From Candidatus Saccharibacteria bacterium UBA1944 (lineage in GTDB: Bacteria; Patescibacteriota; Saccharimonadia; Saccharimonadales; Saccharimonadaceae): a stretch of 11,467 nt of DNA. A program made the translations under genes and the position numbers. Of the stretch, positions 1 through 6,182 are shown piece by piece; positions within the stretch are counted from its first letter, which is position 1, and every line of letters begins with the position of its first letter. Where the stretch lies: positions 13,430-24,896 of the forward strand of contig DDEW01000010.1 of NCBI GenBank assembly GCA_002336935.1, read 5' to 3'. The notes under the pieces are model-generated. The model worked only from the letters and a program-made list of their open reading frames with translations. It did not search any database and was not told where the DNA came from.

Positions 1-149
1 ACAAAGCCAAAGCCTTTGCTGCGACCACTTTCGCGGTCAGTGATAACTCGTGCGCTTGCAACAACGCCAACTTGCTCAAAAAAAGCTTTGAGGCTGTCGT
101 CGGTGGTTGCGTAAGCGAGGCTACCGATAAATAGATTTGCTTTTGCCAT
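1..149 (-). CDS. RRM-domain RNA-binding protein (5' part only)
   Basis: The minus strand from ATG at 149 reads 49 codons to the window edge; the 3' end lies outside. The peptide starts MAKANLFIGSLAYATT, where LFIGSL (residues 6-11) is the RNP2 motif. It reaches KGFGFV at residues 45-50, the RNP1 motif. The beta1-alpha1-beta2-beta3 order and the RNP1-RNP2 spacing are those of a single RNA recognition motif, as in the small cyanobacterial Rbp and other bacterial RRM proteins of about 80-130 residues. Such proteins bind single-stranded RNA through the aromatic residues of RNP1 and RNP2, and some are cold-regulated. The RNA target is not visible. A weak purine stretch (GAAAGAA) precedes ATG, and that stretch is one arm of a 12-bp inverted repeat (150-161 with 204-215), so its expression may be controlled at the start. 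Confidence 0.9.
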   Translation of the reverse strand, partial: MAKANLFIGSLAYATTDDSLKAFFEQVGVVASARVITDRESGRSKGFGF

Positions 150-215
150 ACTATTCTTTCATTATTACTTGTATCGTCAGATCGACCAAAGTTGCGTTCG
201 TCCTGAAAGAATAGT
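150..215. repeat. 12-bp inverted repeat around the RRM gene start
   Basis: Bases 150-161 (ACTATTCTTTCA) and 204-215 (TGAAAGAATAGT) are perfect reverse complements with 42 bp between them. The arm at 150-161 abuts the start codon at 149 and contains the purine-rich would-be ribosome site on the minus strand. If both arms are transcribed, the RNA would fold so that the start region is sequestered. If transcription starts near 154, as the -10 candidate suggests, the arms would instead be DNA sites about 54 bp apart. Confidence 0.7.
161..189 (-). promoter_or_regulatory. putative promoter of the RRM gene
   Basis: On the minus strand TTGGTC (189-184) is followed after 17 bp by AATAAT (166-161). 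The -10 differs from TATAAT at one position; the -35 keeps only TTG. The -10 ends 11 nt before ATG, predicting a very short or absent leader. This is a pattern match only. Confidence 0.35.
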
Positions 216-290
216 TGGTACTAATTTTCATTTCTTATCATTGCACTTGTTCTGAACTACTTGTAGTAAAGCACAGTTATCGCGTTTTGA

Positions 291-542
291 CTAGAGGGAA
301 ATGCGTAGCAATGCTATCGCGGCAAAAAGTGCAAATGCAGTATTGATAATAGCAGGCTGCCAAACACGACGATAATATGACAAGATTGCCACGCCAATTG
401 AACCAATGAGATTGAACGTATGGTAGAGGCCGGTATCTGCAATCAGGCCTGTGCTGAATATACCGTAGCCTATGAGAATGAGGGCTGTGCCTGCCCATCC
501 GATCAACTCTACCCATGCAGGAGTTTTTGCAATATGCTTCAT
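291..542 (-). CDS. small three-helix membrane protein, CBU_0592-like
   Basis: This is an 83-residue protein with three hydrophobic segments at about residues 11-33, 38-55 and 62-79 and no catalytic motif. The pattern ELIGWAGTALILIGY, then a TYR/ASN-LEU-GLY-SER stretch (YHTFNLIGSIG) and a closing WQPAIINTAFALFAAIALL, matches my recollection of the CBU_0592 family of about 80-residue membrane proteins, whose function is unknown. The family match is from memory, not a search. ATG at 542 is preceded by AGAGAG only 2 nt away and by a possible extended -10 (TGATATGCT, 559-551) 8 nt away, so it is either weakly SD-led or leaderless. It lies alone, about 140 nt upstream of the RRM gene on the same strand. 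No terminator is evident behind it. Confidence 0.75.
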   Translation of the reverse strand: MKHIAKTPAWVELIGWAGTALILIGYGIFSTGLIADTGLYHTFNLIGSIGVAILSYYRRVWQPAIINTAFALFAAIALLRISL

Positions 543-550
543 CGCTCTCT

Positions 551-579
551 AGCATATCACGCTTGTGTTTTTTGATGAA
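551..579 (-). promoter_or_regulatory. putative promoter of the small membrane protein
   Basis: On the minus strand the extended -10 TGATATGCT covers 559-551. A weak -35 TTCATC (579-574) lies 17 bp upstream of the hexamer. The -10 ends 8 nt before ATG at 542. It overlaps a possible plus-strand promoter at 563-591. Confidence 0.35.
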
Positions 580-591
580 ATACTGCATACT
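563..591 (+). promoter_or_regulatory. putative promoter of the 598-718 transcript
   Basis: TTGTGT (563-568), a 17-bp spacer, then CATACT (586-591) place the predicted start near 598. Three of six -35 bases and four of six -10 bases match consensus. It would be divergent to, and interleaved with, the minus-strand promoter at 551-579. Confidence 0.25.
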
Positions 592-597
592 AGTCCT

Positions 598-718
598 ATG
601 CTGGTACGCAAACGGGGTAACCCATTGCGTTTTAACAAAACAAACAGTAAAAACAAAATTCGTGCCCCGGGTGGGCGCGTAACAGCACAAGAACACTTCC
701 GCAATCGGGGGTGTTTTT
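598..718 (+). ncRNA. candidate small structured RNA
   Basis: The stretch between a possible promoter and a good intrinsic terminator folds into three hairpins by eye. The first has arms 606-611 and 625-630 (ACGCAA/TTGCGT) with an inner GGG/CCC stem. The second has arms 661-667 and 673-679 (seven pairs, one G-U, five-base loop). The third is the terminator at 691-716. The linker 631-660 is A-rich and unstructured. It does not match SRP RNA (no GGAA-loop domain IV), 6S RNA, RNase P or tmRNA as far as I can see. A 49-codon ORF starts at 598 in the same place but would run past the terminator. The two readings compete. Confidence 0.3.
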
Positions 719-747
719 GGTATAGTAAAAGAATCGTGGGGCATTAG
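598..747 (+). CDS. possible 49-residue basic protein (competes with the ncRNA reading)
   Basis: ATG at 598 opens 49 codons ending TAG at 747. The product is very basic (start MLVRKRGNPLRFNKTNSKNK) and contains RAPGGRVTAQEHF further on; I recognise no family. In favour, codon choice is ordinary and the ATG sits 6 nt behind a -10-like box, as at several real genes here. Against, there is no Shine-Dalgarno site, a strong intrinsic terminator (691-718) lies inside the frame, and the last codons are the start of a tRNA fragment. An upstream ATG at 565 in the same frame lies inside the promoter candidate. I think it is more likely a chance frame than a gene. Confidence 0.2.
   Translation: MLVRKRGNPLRFNKTNSKNKIRAPGGRVTAQEHFRNRGCFWYSKRIVGH
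690..718 (+). terminator. intrinsic terminator
   Basis: Arms 692-701 and 706-715 pair as a ten-pair stem (AACACTTCCG against CGGGGGTGTT, two G-U pairs) around a CAAT loop, with flanking A690/U717-type pairs possible, followed directly by a run of T (714-718). It terminates plus-strand transcription only; the minus-strand reading has no T run. It implies a transcript arriving from 543-690. Confidence 0.65.
718..726 (+). promoter_or_regulatory. putative extended -10 promoter of the tRNA-Ala transcript
   Basis: TGGTATAGT is an extended -10 (TGn plus TATAGT), right behind the T run of the terminator. The -35 region (TTCCGC, 697-702) is poor and falls inside the terminator stem. The predicted start is near 733, giving a leader of about 113 nt before the tRNA. 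Confidence 0.4.
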
Positions 748-755
748 CTCATTTG
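737..755 (+). repeat. direct copy of the tRNA-Ala 5' end
   Basis: These 19 bases (T plus the first 18 nt of the tRNA) are identical to 845-863. The identity stops in the D-loop, where the tRNA has GG and the copy has GC. It is not a tRNA gene: no anticodon or T arm follows. It begins about 5 nt after the predicted transcript start. Confidence 0.85.
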
Positions 756-791
756 CTGTTTGAGGCGGCTGCCGAGTAAATCAATGGCGCC

Positions 792-807
792 AGCGCTCTA
801 CCAAATG
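792..807 (-). repeat. inverted copy of the tRNA-Ala D-arm
   Basis: AGCGCTCTACCAAATG is the exact reverse complement of tRNA bases 858-873 (D-loop, 3' side of the D-stem and start of the anticodon stem). In a leader transcript it would be a 16-nt antisense to the tRNA about 50 nt downstream. Its CAAATG end can also pair with CATTTG (750-755) of the direct copy. Confidence 0.85.
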
Positions 808-845
808 CGAAGTGACTCTAGCACCTTGCGTCTAAAGATCTGTTT

Positions 846-921
846 GGGGCATTAGCTCATTTGGTAGAGCGCTTCCATGGCATGGAAGAGGTGAGGAGTT
901 CGAATCTCCTATGCTCCACCA
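846..921 (+). tRNA. tRNA-Ala (anticodon GGC)
   Basis: This is a complete cloverleaf. The acceptor pairs GGGGCAT (846-852) with ATGCTCC (911-917) with one G-U. The D-arm is GCTC/GAGC with an ATTTGGTA loop. The anticodon stem CTTCC/GGAAG (872-876, 884-888) encloses loop ATGGCAT, with anticodon GGC at 879-881. The variable loop is five bases, and the T-arm is AGGAG/CTCCT around TTCGAAT. The discriminator is A918 and the CCA end is encoded (919-921). It decodes GCC and GCU alanine codons. A T-rich tract (922-933) follows. A leader with two tRNA fragments precedes it. Confidence 0.97.
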
Positions 922-984
922 TTTTATTTTATAATTCTCGAAGATCATACAATGCTATCAGGGATAGATTAGTCATTAAGAATA

Positions 985-993
985 TGGTATGAT
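985..993 (+). promoter_or_regulatory. putative extended -10 promoter of typA
   Basis: TGGTATGAT is an extended -10 element; no good -35 is seen at 16-18 bp. The predicted start is near 1000, just at the purine-rich AAGGAAGG. It gives a leader of about 37 nt to the typA ATG. Confidence 0.5.
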
Positions 994-1000
994 AATAACC

Positions 1001-1040
1001 AAGGAAGGTCTGTAGCAAAATGCAGGCCGTTATTTTATGA
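1001..1040 (+). promoter_or_regulatory. Shine-Dalgarno site with a six-codon mini-ORF overlapping the typA start
   Basis: AAGGAAGG (1001-1008) is a strong ribosome site, but it lies 28 nt from the typA ATG, too far for direct use. It is 11 nt from ATG at 1020, which reads M-Q-A-V-I-L and stops at TGA 1038-1040. That stop overlaps the typA ATG (1037-1039). No other in-frame typA start exists before the TAG at 1013. The arrangement suggests typA is translated by coupling from the mini-ORF. Confidence 0.45.
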
Positions 1041-2857
1041 AAGACAGCTCACTTATTCGCAATGTTGCCATTATCGCGCACGTTGACCATGGTAAAACCA
1101 CAATGGTCGATGGATTATTGAAGCAAAGCAAAACATTTCGCGATAATCAGGCAGAAATGAGCCAGTCGCTTATTATGGATAGCGGCGATCAAGAGCATGA
1201 ACGGGGCATTACCATCACCGCCAAGCAAACCAGTATTTACCATGGTGAGCACAAAATTAATATTATCGATACGCCGGGGCATGCTGATTTTAGCGGCGAA
1301 GTAGAGCGCACGCTAAACATGGCAGATGGCGTGCTATTGATTGTTGATGCACAAGAAGGCCCTATGCCACAAACAAAATTTGTATTGAGTAAAGCACTCG
1401 AAGTCGGGCTAAAGCCAGTGGTGGTGATTAACAAAATTGACAAGCCATCGCGTCGTATTGCCGAAGTGGAAGATGAACTGGCAGATTTATTTTTGGAGCT
1501 TGCAACAGATGATAGCCAGCTGCACTACCCTGTGTATTATGCGATTGGACGTGAAGGCAAAGCCTGGACACAGTTGCCTGACAACCCCAGCGAACACGCT
1601 GACCTTACGCCGATATTCGATGCCATCATTAATGATATTCCAGCACCAACAGTGACCGACGGGCCGCTGCAATTATTGGTAACTGCACTGCAATACGATT
1701 CATTCCTCGGCAAGTATGCGATTGGCCGCATTAGTCGCGGCGCAGCAAAGCGCGCACAAGTGGTAGCACTTGTTAAGCGTGACGGCGCGATTGTGAACGG
1801 CAGGATTGATAAAATCTTTAGCTATCGAGGACTTACCCGAGAAGAGGTTGAAGCAGCGAGCGCAGGCGATATTGTGGCGCTTACTGGTATTGCAGATGCT
1901 CATATTGGCGAAACGGTTGCCGACAAAGATACACCCGAAGCGCTGCCGATTATCGATATTGAAGCACCAACGCTGAGTATGTATCTTGGTCCCAATACTA
2001 GCCCGCTTAAGGGCAAAGAAGGTGAGTTTACCACCGGTCGCCAGATTGGTGACAGGCTAAAGAAAGAACTCGAAACCAATGTTGCACTCCGTGTTGAAGA
2101 GGAGGGTATTGGGTTTAAGGTGTCGGGTCGTGGCGAACTGCACTTATCGGTATTAATTGAAACCATGCGCCGGGAAGGCTTTGAATTTGAAGTTGGTCGT
2201 CCACAGGTAGTGACAATCATCGAAGATGGTGTTGAAAAAGAGCCTATGGAGGAACTGCAGATTGAAGTAGCCCCAGAGTTTGTGGGGGTTGTGAGCCAGG
2301 AACTAGGTGGGCGACGCGCCGCACTGGTTCGCCAAGAGCAAACGACAAGTGGTACTGCACGAATTACCTACCTGTTGCCAACACGTGCAATGATTGGTTT
2401 ACGCAATATTTTGCTGACTGACACCAAGGGAACGGTTATTATGAATAGCCTTCCCCATGGTTACGAACCAATGGGCGGCAAGTTACCGCAAACTCGTAAT
2501 GGCGTGTTGATTGCATTTGAAGCAGGCACAACGACACCCTATGCACTGCAAAATGCTGAAGCGCGTGGTGAACTGTTTGTTGGTCCGGCTGTAGAAGTAT
2601 ACGGGGGCATGATTGTCGGTCAATACAATCGTCAAGAGGATTTAGAAATTAATGTGTGTAAAGCAAAACACCTTACTAATATGCGCTCTAAATCGAGCGA
2701 TGGTGCTGTACAGTTGACGCCTTATACCGAACTAAGCCTTGAACAGTGTATTGATTTTATTGAAGACGACGAACTGCTTGAAGTGACACCAAAGAGCTTG
2801 CGACTTCGTAAAAAATACCTTGATCCTAACGAGCGTAAACGCAACGCGAAAACCTAA
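1037..2857 (+). CDS. typA: ribosome-associated translational GTPase TypA/BipA
   Basis: The 606 residues match the usual TypA length. The GTPase motifs are all present: G1 AHVDHGKTT (14-22), G2 ERGIT (55-59), G3 DTPGH (78-82) and G4 NKID (132-135). An EF-Tu-like domain II follows, then an EF-G-like domain III with GRGELHLSVLIETMRREG, domain V, and the TypA-specific C-terminal domain ending in the family-typical TPKSLRLRKKYL. Lack of an EF-G domain IV separates it from EF-G and LepA. TypA binds 70S ribosomes near the A site and is linked to ribosome assembly and to growth under cold or other stress. The start MKDSSLIRNVAIIAHVDHG aligns with known TypA N-termini. The gene follows tRNA-Ala on the same strand, with its own promoter candidate. 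No terminator is visible before the trehalase gene, so read-through is possible. Confidence 0.98.
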   Translation: MKDSSLIRNVAIIAHVDHGKTTMVDGLLKQSKTFRDNQAEMSQSLIMDSGDQEHERGITITAKQTSIYHGEHKINIIDTPGHADFSGEVERTLNMADGVLLIVDAQEGPMPQTKFVLSKALEVGLKPVVVINKIDKPSRRIAEVEDELADLFLELATDDSQLHYPVYYAIGREGKAWTQLPDNPSEHADLTPIFDAIINDIPAPTVTDGPLQLLVTALQYDSFLGKYAIGRISRGAAKRAQVVALVKRDGAIVNGRIDKIFSYRGLTREEVEAASAGDIVALTGIADAHIGETVADKDTPEALPIIDIEAPTLSMYLGPNTSPLKGKEGEFTTGRQIGDRLKKELETNVALRVEEEGIGFKVSGRGELHLSVLIETMRREGFEFEVGRPQVVTIIEDGVEKEPMEELQIEVAPEFVGVVSQELGGRRAALVRQEQTTSGTARITYLLPTRAMIGLRNILLTDTKGTVIMNSLPHGYEPMGGKLPQTRNGVLIAFEAGTTTPYALQNAEARGELFVGPAVEVYGGMIVGQYNRQEDLEINVCKAKHLTNMRSKSSDGAVQLTPYTELSLEQCIDFIEDDELLEVTPKSLRLRKKYLDPNERKRNAKT

Positions 2858-2883
2858 CAAAAACTAATTAGCCAGATCTCACC

Positions 2884-2912
2884 TTGTAACAGATGTGCAT
2901 AAGCACTATAAT
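2884..2912 (+). promoter_or_regulatory. near-consensus promoter of the trehalase operon
   Basis: TTGTAA (2884-2889), exactly 17 bp, then a perfect TATAAT (2907-2912). The predicted start is about 2919-2922, at or within 3 nt of the ATG at 2922. This is the best promoter in the window, and it fixes the trehalase start because an upstream GTG at 2895 would lie inside it. Confidence 0.85.
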
Positions 2913-2921
2913 GTGTTTTAT

Positions 2922-4529
2922 ATGCTACGGCGGCTATTTCGCAAAAAACCAAAACTCGATAAAGTCAAATCAGCGATGGTGACTACTGCTGGCGTGGCGA
3001 TACGTCCGAGCAAGAGCCCTGATGATGCGTATGGTGATTTATTTCATGATGTGCAGCAGTCTAAGGTGTATGATGATGGCAAAACATTTGTTGATATGGT
3101 GCCCCGCAAGCGTTCCCGTGAACTTCGCAAAGAATACGAGTTAGCCAGAGCTGACCCTAATTTTGATTTGAACGAGTTTGTGAATCGTCACTTTTATGAG
3201 TTTCGTCCACGGCGACATGAACCGTATGCGCCAACTGCTGCCACAACTGCTCGTGAGCATGTAGCAAACTTGTGGCCAGAACTAACGCGTCGGAATCGTA
3301 AAACACGCGGCTCATTGCTGCCCATTCCTCATTCCTACGTGGTGCCTGGCGGCCGGTTTAGCGAGCAGTTTTACTGGGATTCATACTTCATTATGCTTGG
3401 GCTCGCCGCTGATGGTGAGTGGAGTACGGTAACAGGAATGATGAAAAATTATACCTACATGCTGCGCAAGTTTGGGCTTATTCCCACGGCAAATCGAAGC
3501 TATTTTTTGAGTCGTTCGCAGCCGCCATTCTTTTCGCAAATGGTGAAGCTGCTGGCGCGGCACCGAGGTCGTACACGTACATATGCTGAGTATTTGCCGG
3601 CACTACTGATTGAGTATAGGTTTTGGATGAAAGGGCGAAAATTTGCTGGTGAACATCCCGATATGCCCGCCTACGCACGTGTGGTTCGAATGCCAAACGG
3701 TACAATCCTGAATCGCTATTATGACAACAAAACAACGCCACGCCCTGAGTCGCGGCGTGAAGATATCGCAACTGCCGAAAAAGCAGGGAATGCTAATAAA
3801 GACAAAATATTCCTTGATCTCAGGGCGGGCGCTGAAAGTGGCTGGGACTTTAGCTCGCGGTGGTTTAAAGACACAAAAGACATACAGAGCATTCATACAA
3901 CCGATATGGTTGCGGTTGACTTGAACGCGCTGCTTTATATGCATGAGCAAACTATAGCCGAAGCCTATACACTCATTAAGCAGCCACTGTTAGCTAAACG
4001 CTTTCGTAGAGCGGCTGAAAAGCGTGCTGAATCTATACGACGATATTGTTGGGACGCGCAACAGAACTTCTTTTGCGACTATGACTTCCGCAATGGGACG
4101 AGCACACGTAAATTAACGCTCGCGGGCGTGTTCCCACTGTATGCAAAAATTGCCACGAGCGAGCAGGCTGCTGCAGTGGCGCGTCAAATCGAAGACAAAT
4201 TTTTGTGCGAAGGTGGTTTAGTGACAACGCTCGTCAACAACGGCCAACAATGGGATTCTCCAAACGGCTGGGCGCCACTACAGTGGGTTGCAGTTCAGGG
4301 GCTGCGAGAGTATGGGTACCACGAGCTTGCCAATCGCATACGCGATGCGTGGTTGACAAGCAACGAACGCGTCTTTGCGGCAGAACGAAAAATGATTGAA
4401 AAATATAATGTAGTTCAAGTTGGCGGTGTTGGTGGTGGCGGTGAATACCCATTGCAAGACGGCTTCGGTTGGACAAATGGGGTATACGCTGCGCTAAAAG
4501 ATGATCAGGAGCGAGCAAATGCCAAGTAG
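2922..4529 (+). CDS. treF: cytoplasmic alpha,alpha-trehalase (GH37)
   Basis: The 535-residue protein (from ATG 2922) hydrolyses trehalose to two glucose. Trehalase signature 1, PGGRFSEQFYWDSY, lies at residues 142-155 and signature 2, QWDSPNGWAP, at 443-452. The SRSQPPFF substrate-site stretch is near 197-204. The catalytic acid is expected at Asp309 in ESGWDFS, the base at Glu508 in GGGGEYPLQDGFGW. There is no signal peptide; the N-terminus is basic (MLRRLFRKKPK), so the enzyme should be cytoplasmic like E. coli TreF. The reading frame extends up to GTG 2895, but that codon lies in the promoter and ATG 2922 is at the predicted transcript start, without a Shine-Dalgarno site, so the mRNA is probably leaderless. 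The last 11 nt overlap the alpha-glucosidase gene. Confidence 0.95.
   Translation: MLRRLFRKKPKLDKVKSAMVTTAGVAIRPSKSPDDAYGDLFHDVQQSKVYDDGKTFVDMVPRKRSRELRKEYELARADPNFDLNEFVNRHFYEFRPRRHEPYAPTAATTAREHVANLWPELTRRNRKTRGSLLPIPHSYVVPGGRFSEQFYWDSYFIMLGLAADGEWSTVTGMMKNYTYMLRKFGLIPTANRSYFLSRSQPPFFSQMVKLLARHRGRTRTYAEYLPALLIEYRFWMKGRKFAGEHPDMPAYARVVRMPNGTILNRYYDNKTTPRPESRREDIATAEKAGNANKDKIFLDLRAGAESGWDFSSRWFKDTKDIQSIHTTDMVAVDLNALLYMHEQTIAEAYTLIKQPLLAKRFRRAAEKRAESIRRYCWDAQQNFFCDYDFRNGTSTRKLTLAGVFPLYAKIATSEQAAAVARQIEDKFLCEGGLVTTLVNNGQQWDSPNGWAPLQWVAVQGLREYGYHELANRIRDAWLTSNERVFAAERKMIEKYNVVQVGGVGGGGEYPLQDGFGWTNGVYAALKDDQERANAK
4507..4511 (+). promoter_or_regulatory. ribosome binding site deciding the alpha-glucosidase start
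   Basis: AGGAG, 7 nt before ATG 4519. It lies inside the trehalase gene and selects ATG 4519 over the in-frame ATG at 4501, which has no such site. Confidence 0.8.
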
Positions 4530-6174
4530 ATCATGGCGTGAAGTAAACGCAATTTATCAAATATACCCTCGCAGTTTTCAGGATACGAATAGTGACGGCA
4601 TTGGTGATATTCGCGGTGTGATAGATCGGCTTGATTATATTCATGGGCAGAAGGATTCGCTAGGTATCGATGCGCTATGGTTTTCGCCTATCTTCCCGTC
4701 GCCAATGGCCGATATGGGATACGATGTGAGCAACTACTGCGGTATTGACCCATTGTATGGTACGCTAGAGGATTTTAAAGAGCTGGTTGAAAAAGCCCAC
4801 GAACGCAACATTAATATTATGGTAGATTTTGTTCCTAATCACAGCAGCGACCAGCACCCGTGGTTTGTTGAATCACGTTCTAGTCGTACCAATGACCTGC
4901 GTGATTATTACGTATGGCGAGATCCAAAGCCGGATGGCGGCCCGCCAAATAACTGGCTAAGTATATTTGGTGGATCGGCATGGGAATATGATGAAGGCCG
5001 TGGTCAATATTATTTACACACATTTTTGAAGGAACAACCGGATTTGAATTGGGATAATCCGATGGTTCGCGATGAGATGAAGCGAGTGGTTCGATTTTGG
5101 CTGGACTTAGGAGTTGACGGAATTCGTGCTGATGCGGTGCGCTGGATTTCTAAGGATCCACTCTTTCGTGATGATCCCAAAGACAAAAGTGGTCGACACC
5201 ATAGTGCTGATGGAACGGGTGGCGAATACGATAGGTATATTCATAAGTACAGTCGATTTTGGAAGAATCTTTTCCCGTATTTGCGTGAGCTCACTGACGT
5301 ATTGAAGGAATATGACAACCGCATTATGGTGTTTGAAGATTATCCAGATGCTAACTACAATACCAAAGATCAATACCTAGGCTTCTATGGCATTAACCCC
5401 GAGGTAAGTATGCCGTTTAACTTTGAAGGTATTTGGACAGATTTTTACGCCGATGCATTCAGGCAGTTCATCACCGAATTTCAGGGCATGCTCAATCCAA
5501 ATGTTCATCGGCCTGTGTATTGTTTTGGAAACCACGATCAAAGCCGGCTGCTGAGCCGGATGGGCGGTGATGAACAAGCCCGGTTAGTGGCGCTCATGCA
5601 AATGGCGCTGCCGGGTTTGCCAACGTTGTACTACGGTGATGAATTAGGTATGCCAGATACACCAATACAGGCGGCCGACGTGCGAGATTTGCGTGCTTTT
5701 ACATCTGGAGATATGTCATCGAGTCGTGATCCATCCCGCACGCCAATGCAATGGGAGCGGGGCCAGTATGCGGGGTTTAGCGATGTGAAGCCGTGGCTAC
5801 CAACAGGCGAATCGGTATCACGACACAATGTAGCAACACAGCTGCATGAACCAGACTCCTTCTTGTCGCTCTATCGCCGACTACTGCGCATGCGAAGTCG
5901 TTACGATATTTTGCGTAATGGCACCTACGAAGAATTTGGTGAACTTGAAGCCGATGTATTTACTTTTGCACGTTGGCTTGGCGATCAACACGTGTACGTG
6001 GTATTGAATTTTGGCTACAGCGCCAACACGATTACATTGCCGCATAAAGGTCGAGTGCTCTGTTGCACGCACCCCATTGACTACCCCGATATTTCTCAAG
6101 ATGGTGAAATTACTCTCAGGCCGTATGAGGGCGCTATTATTGAATGCAGTGAACACCCGCTCGAGCAGCCTTAG
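4519..6174 (+). CDS. GH13 alpha-glucosidase (oligo-1,6-glucosidase group)
   Basis: The 551-residue protein begins WREVNAIYQIYPRSFQDTN, typical of GH13 exo-glucosidases. Conserved regions appear in order: DFVPNH (103-108), QPDLNW (173-178; the region V form of the oligo-1,6-glucosidase subfamily), GIRADAV with nucleophile Asp205, FEDYPD with acid/base Glu273, and FGNHDQSR with Asp340. A beta-sandwich domain C is present to the end. There is no signal peptide, so it acts in the cytoplasm on short alpha-glucans such as maltose or isomaltose-type oligosaccharides. The residue after the nucleophile region is Ala rather than the Val linked to 1,6-preference, hinting at 1,4-activity (inference). Trehalose-6-phosphate hydrolase is an alternative of the same fold. 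It overlaps trehalase by 11 nt with its own SD, so the two are coupled. Its stop overlaps the stop of the convergent gene. Confidence 0.92.
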   Translation: MPSRSWREVNAIYQIYPRSFQDTNSDGIGDIRGVIDRLDYIHGQKDSLGIDALWFSPIFPSPMADMGYDVSNYCGIDPLYGTLEDFKELVEKAHERNINIMVDFVPNHSSDQHPWFVESRSSRTNDLRDYYVWRDPKPDGGPPNNWLSIFGGSAWEYDEGRGQYYLHTFLKEQPDLNWDNPMVRDEMKRVVRFWLDLGVDGIRADAVRWISKDPLFRDDPKDKSGRHHSADGTGGEYDRYIHKYSRFWKNLFPYLRELTDVLKEYDNRIMVFEDYPDANYNTKDQYLGFYGINPEVSMPFNFEGIWTDFYADAFRQFITEFQGMLNPNVHRPVYCFGNHDQSRLLSRMGGDEQARLVALMQMALPGLPTLYYGDELGMPDTPIQAADVRDLRAFTSGDMSSSRDPSRTPMQWERGQYAGFSDVKPWLPTGESVSRHNVATQLHEPDSFLSLYRRLLRMRSRYDILRNGTYEEFGELEADVFTFARWLGDQHVYVVLNFGYSANTITLPHKGRVLCCTHPIDYPDISQDGEITLRPYEGAIIECSEHPLEQP

Positions 6175-6182
6175 TTGCTCGA
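6161..6182. terminator. hairpin over the convergent stop codons, no U tract
   Basis: TCGAGCA (6161-6167) pairs with TGCTCGA (6176-6182). On the plus strand a G-U and a C-G pair extend it to nine pairs around a CTTA loop that contains both stop codons. Neither side has a T run, so it is not a classic intrinsic terminator. It may act as a U-less terminator or protect 3' ends, or be incidental. Confidence 0.4.

Noticed and set aside
253..270. Terminator behind the small membrane protein (ACTAC/GTAGT)
   Set aside because: The stem is only five pairs with a two-base loop, and no T run follows on the minus strand.
277..744. 155-codon minus-strand frame over the membrane-protein gene
   Set aside because: It overlaps the 83-residue membrane protein in another frame, crosses the terminator and reads into the tRNA fragment. 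Its composition (many His, Cys, Tyr, Arg) is not protein-like, and it has no ribosome site.
738..830. A second complete tRNA or a tmRNA starting at 738
   Set aside because: Only the 5' 18 nt match the tRNA. No anticodon arm, T arm or matching 3' acceptor strand follows on either strand.
942..970. Hairpin CTATC/GATAG before typA as a terminator for the tRNA
   Set aside because: It is a five-pair stem with a three-base loop and no T run. The T-rich stretch directly after the tRNA is a better, though weak, candidate.
2895..2921. Nine extra N-terminal codons of trehalase from GTG 2895
   Set aside because: This codon lies between the -35 and the -10 of a near-consensus promoter, so it would not be in the transcript. 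ATG 2922 is at the predicted start.
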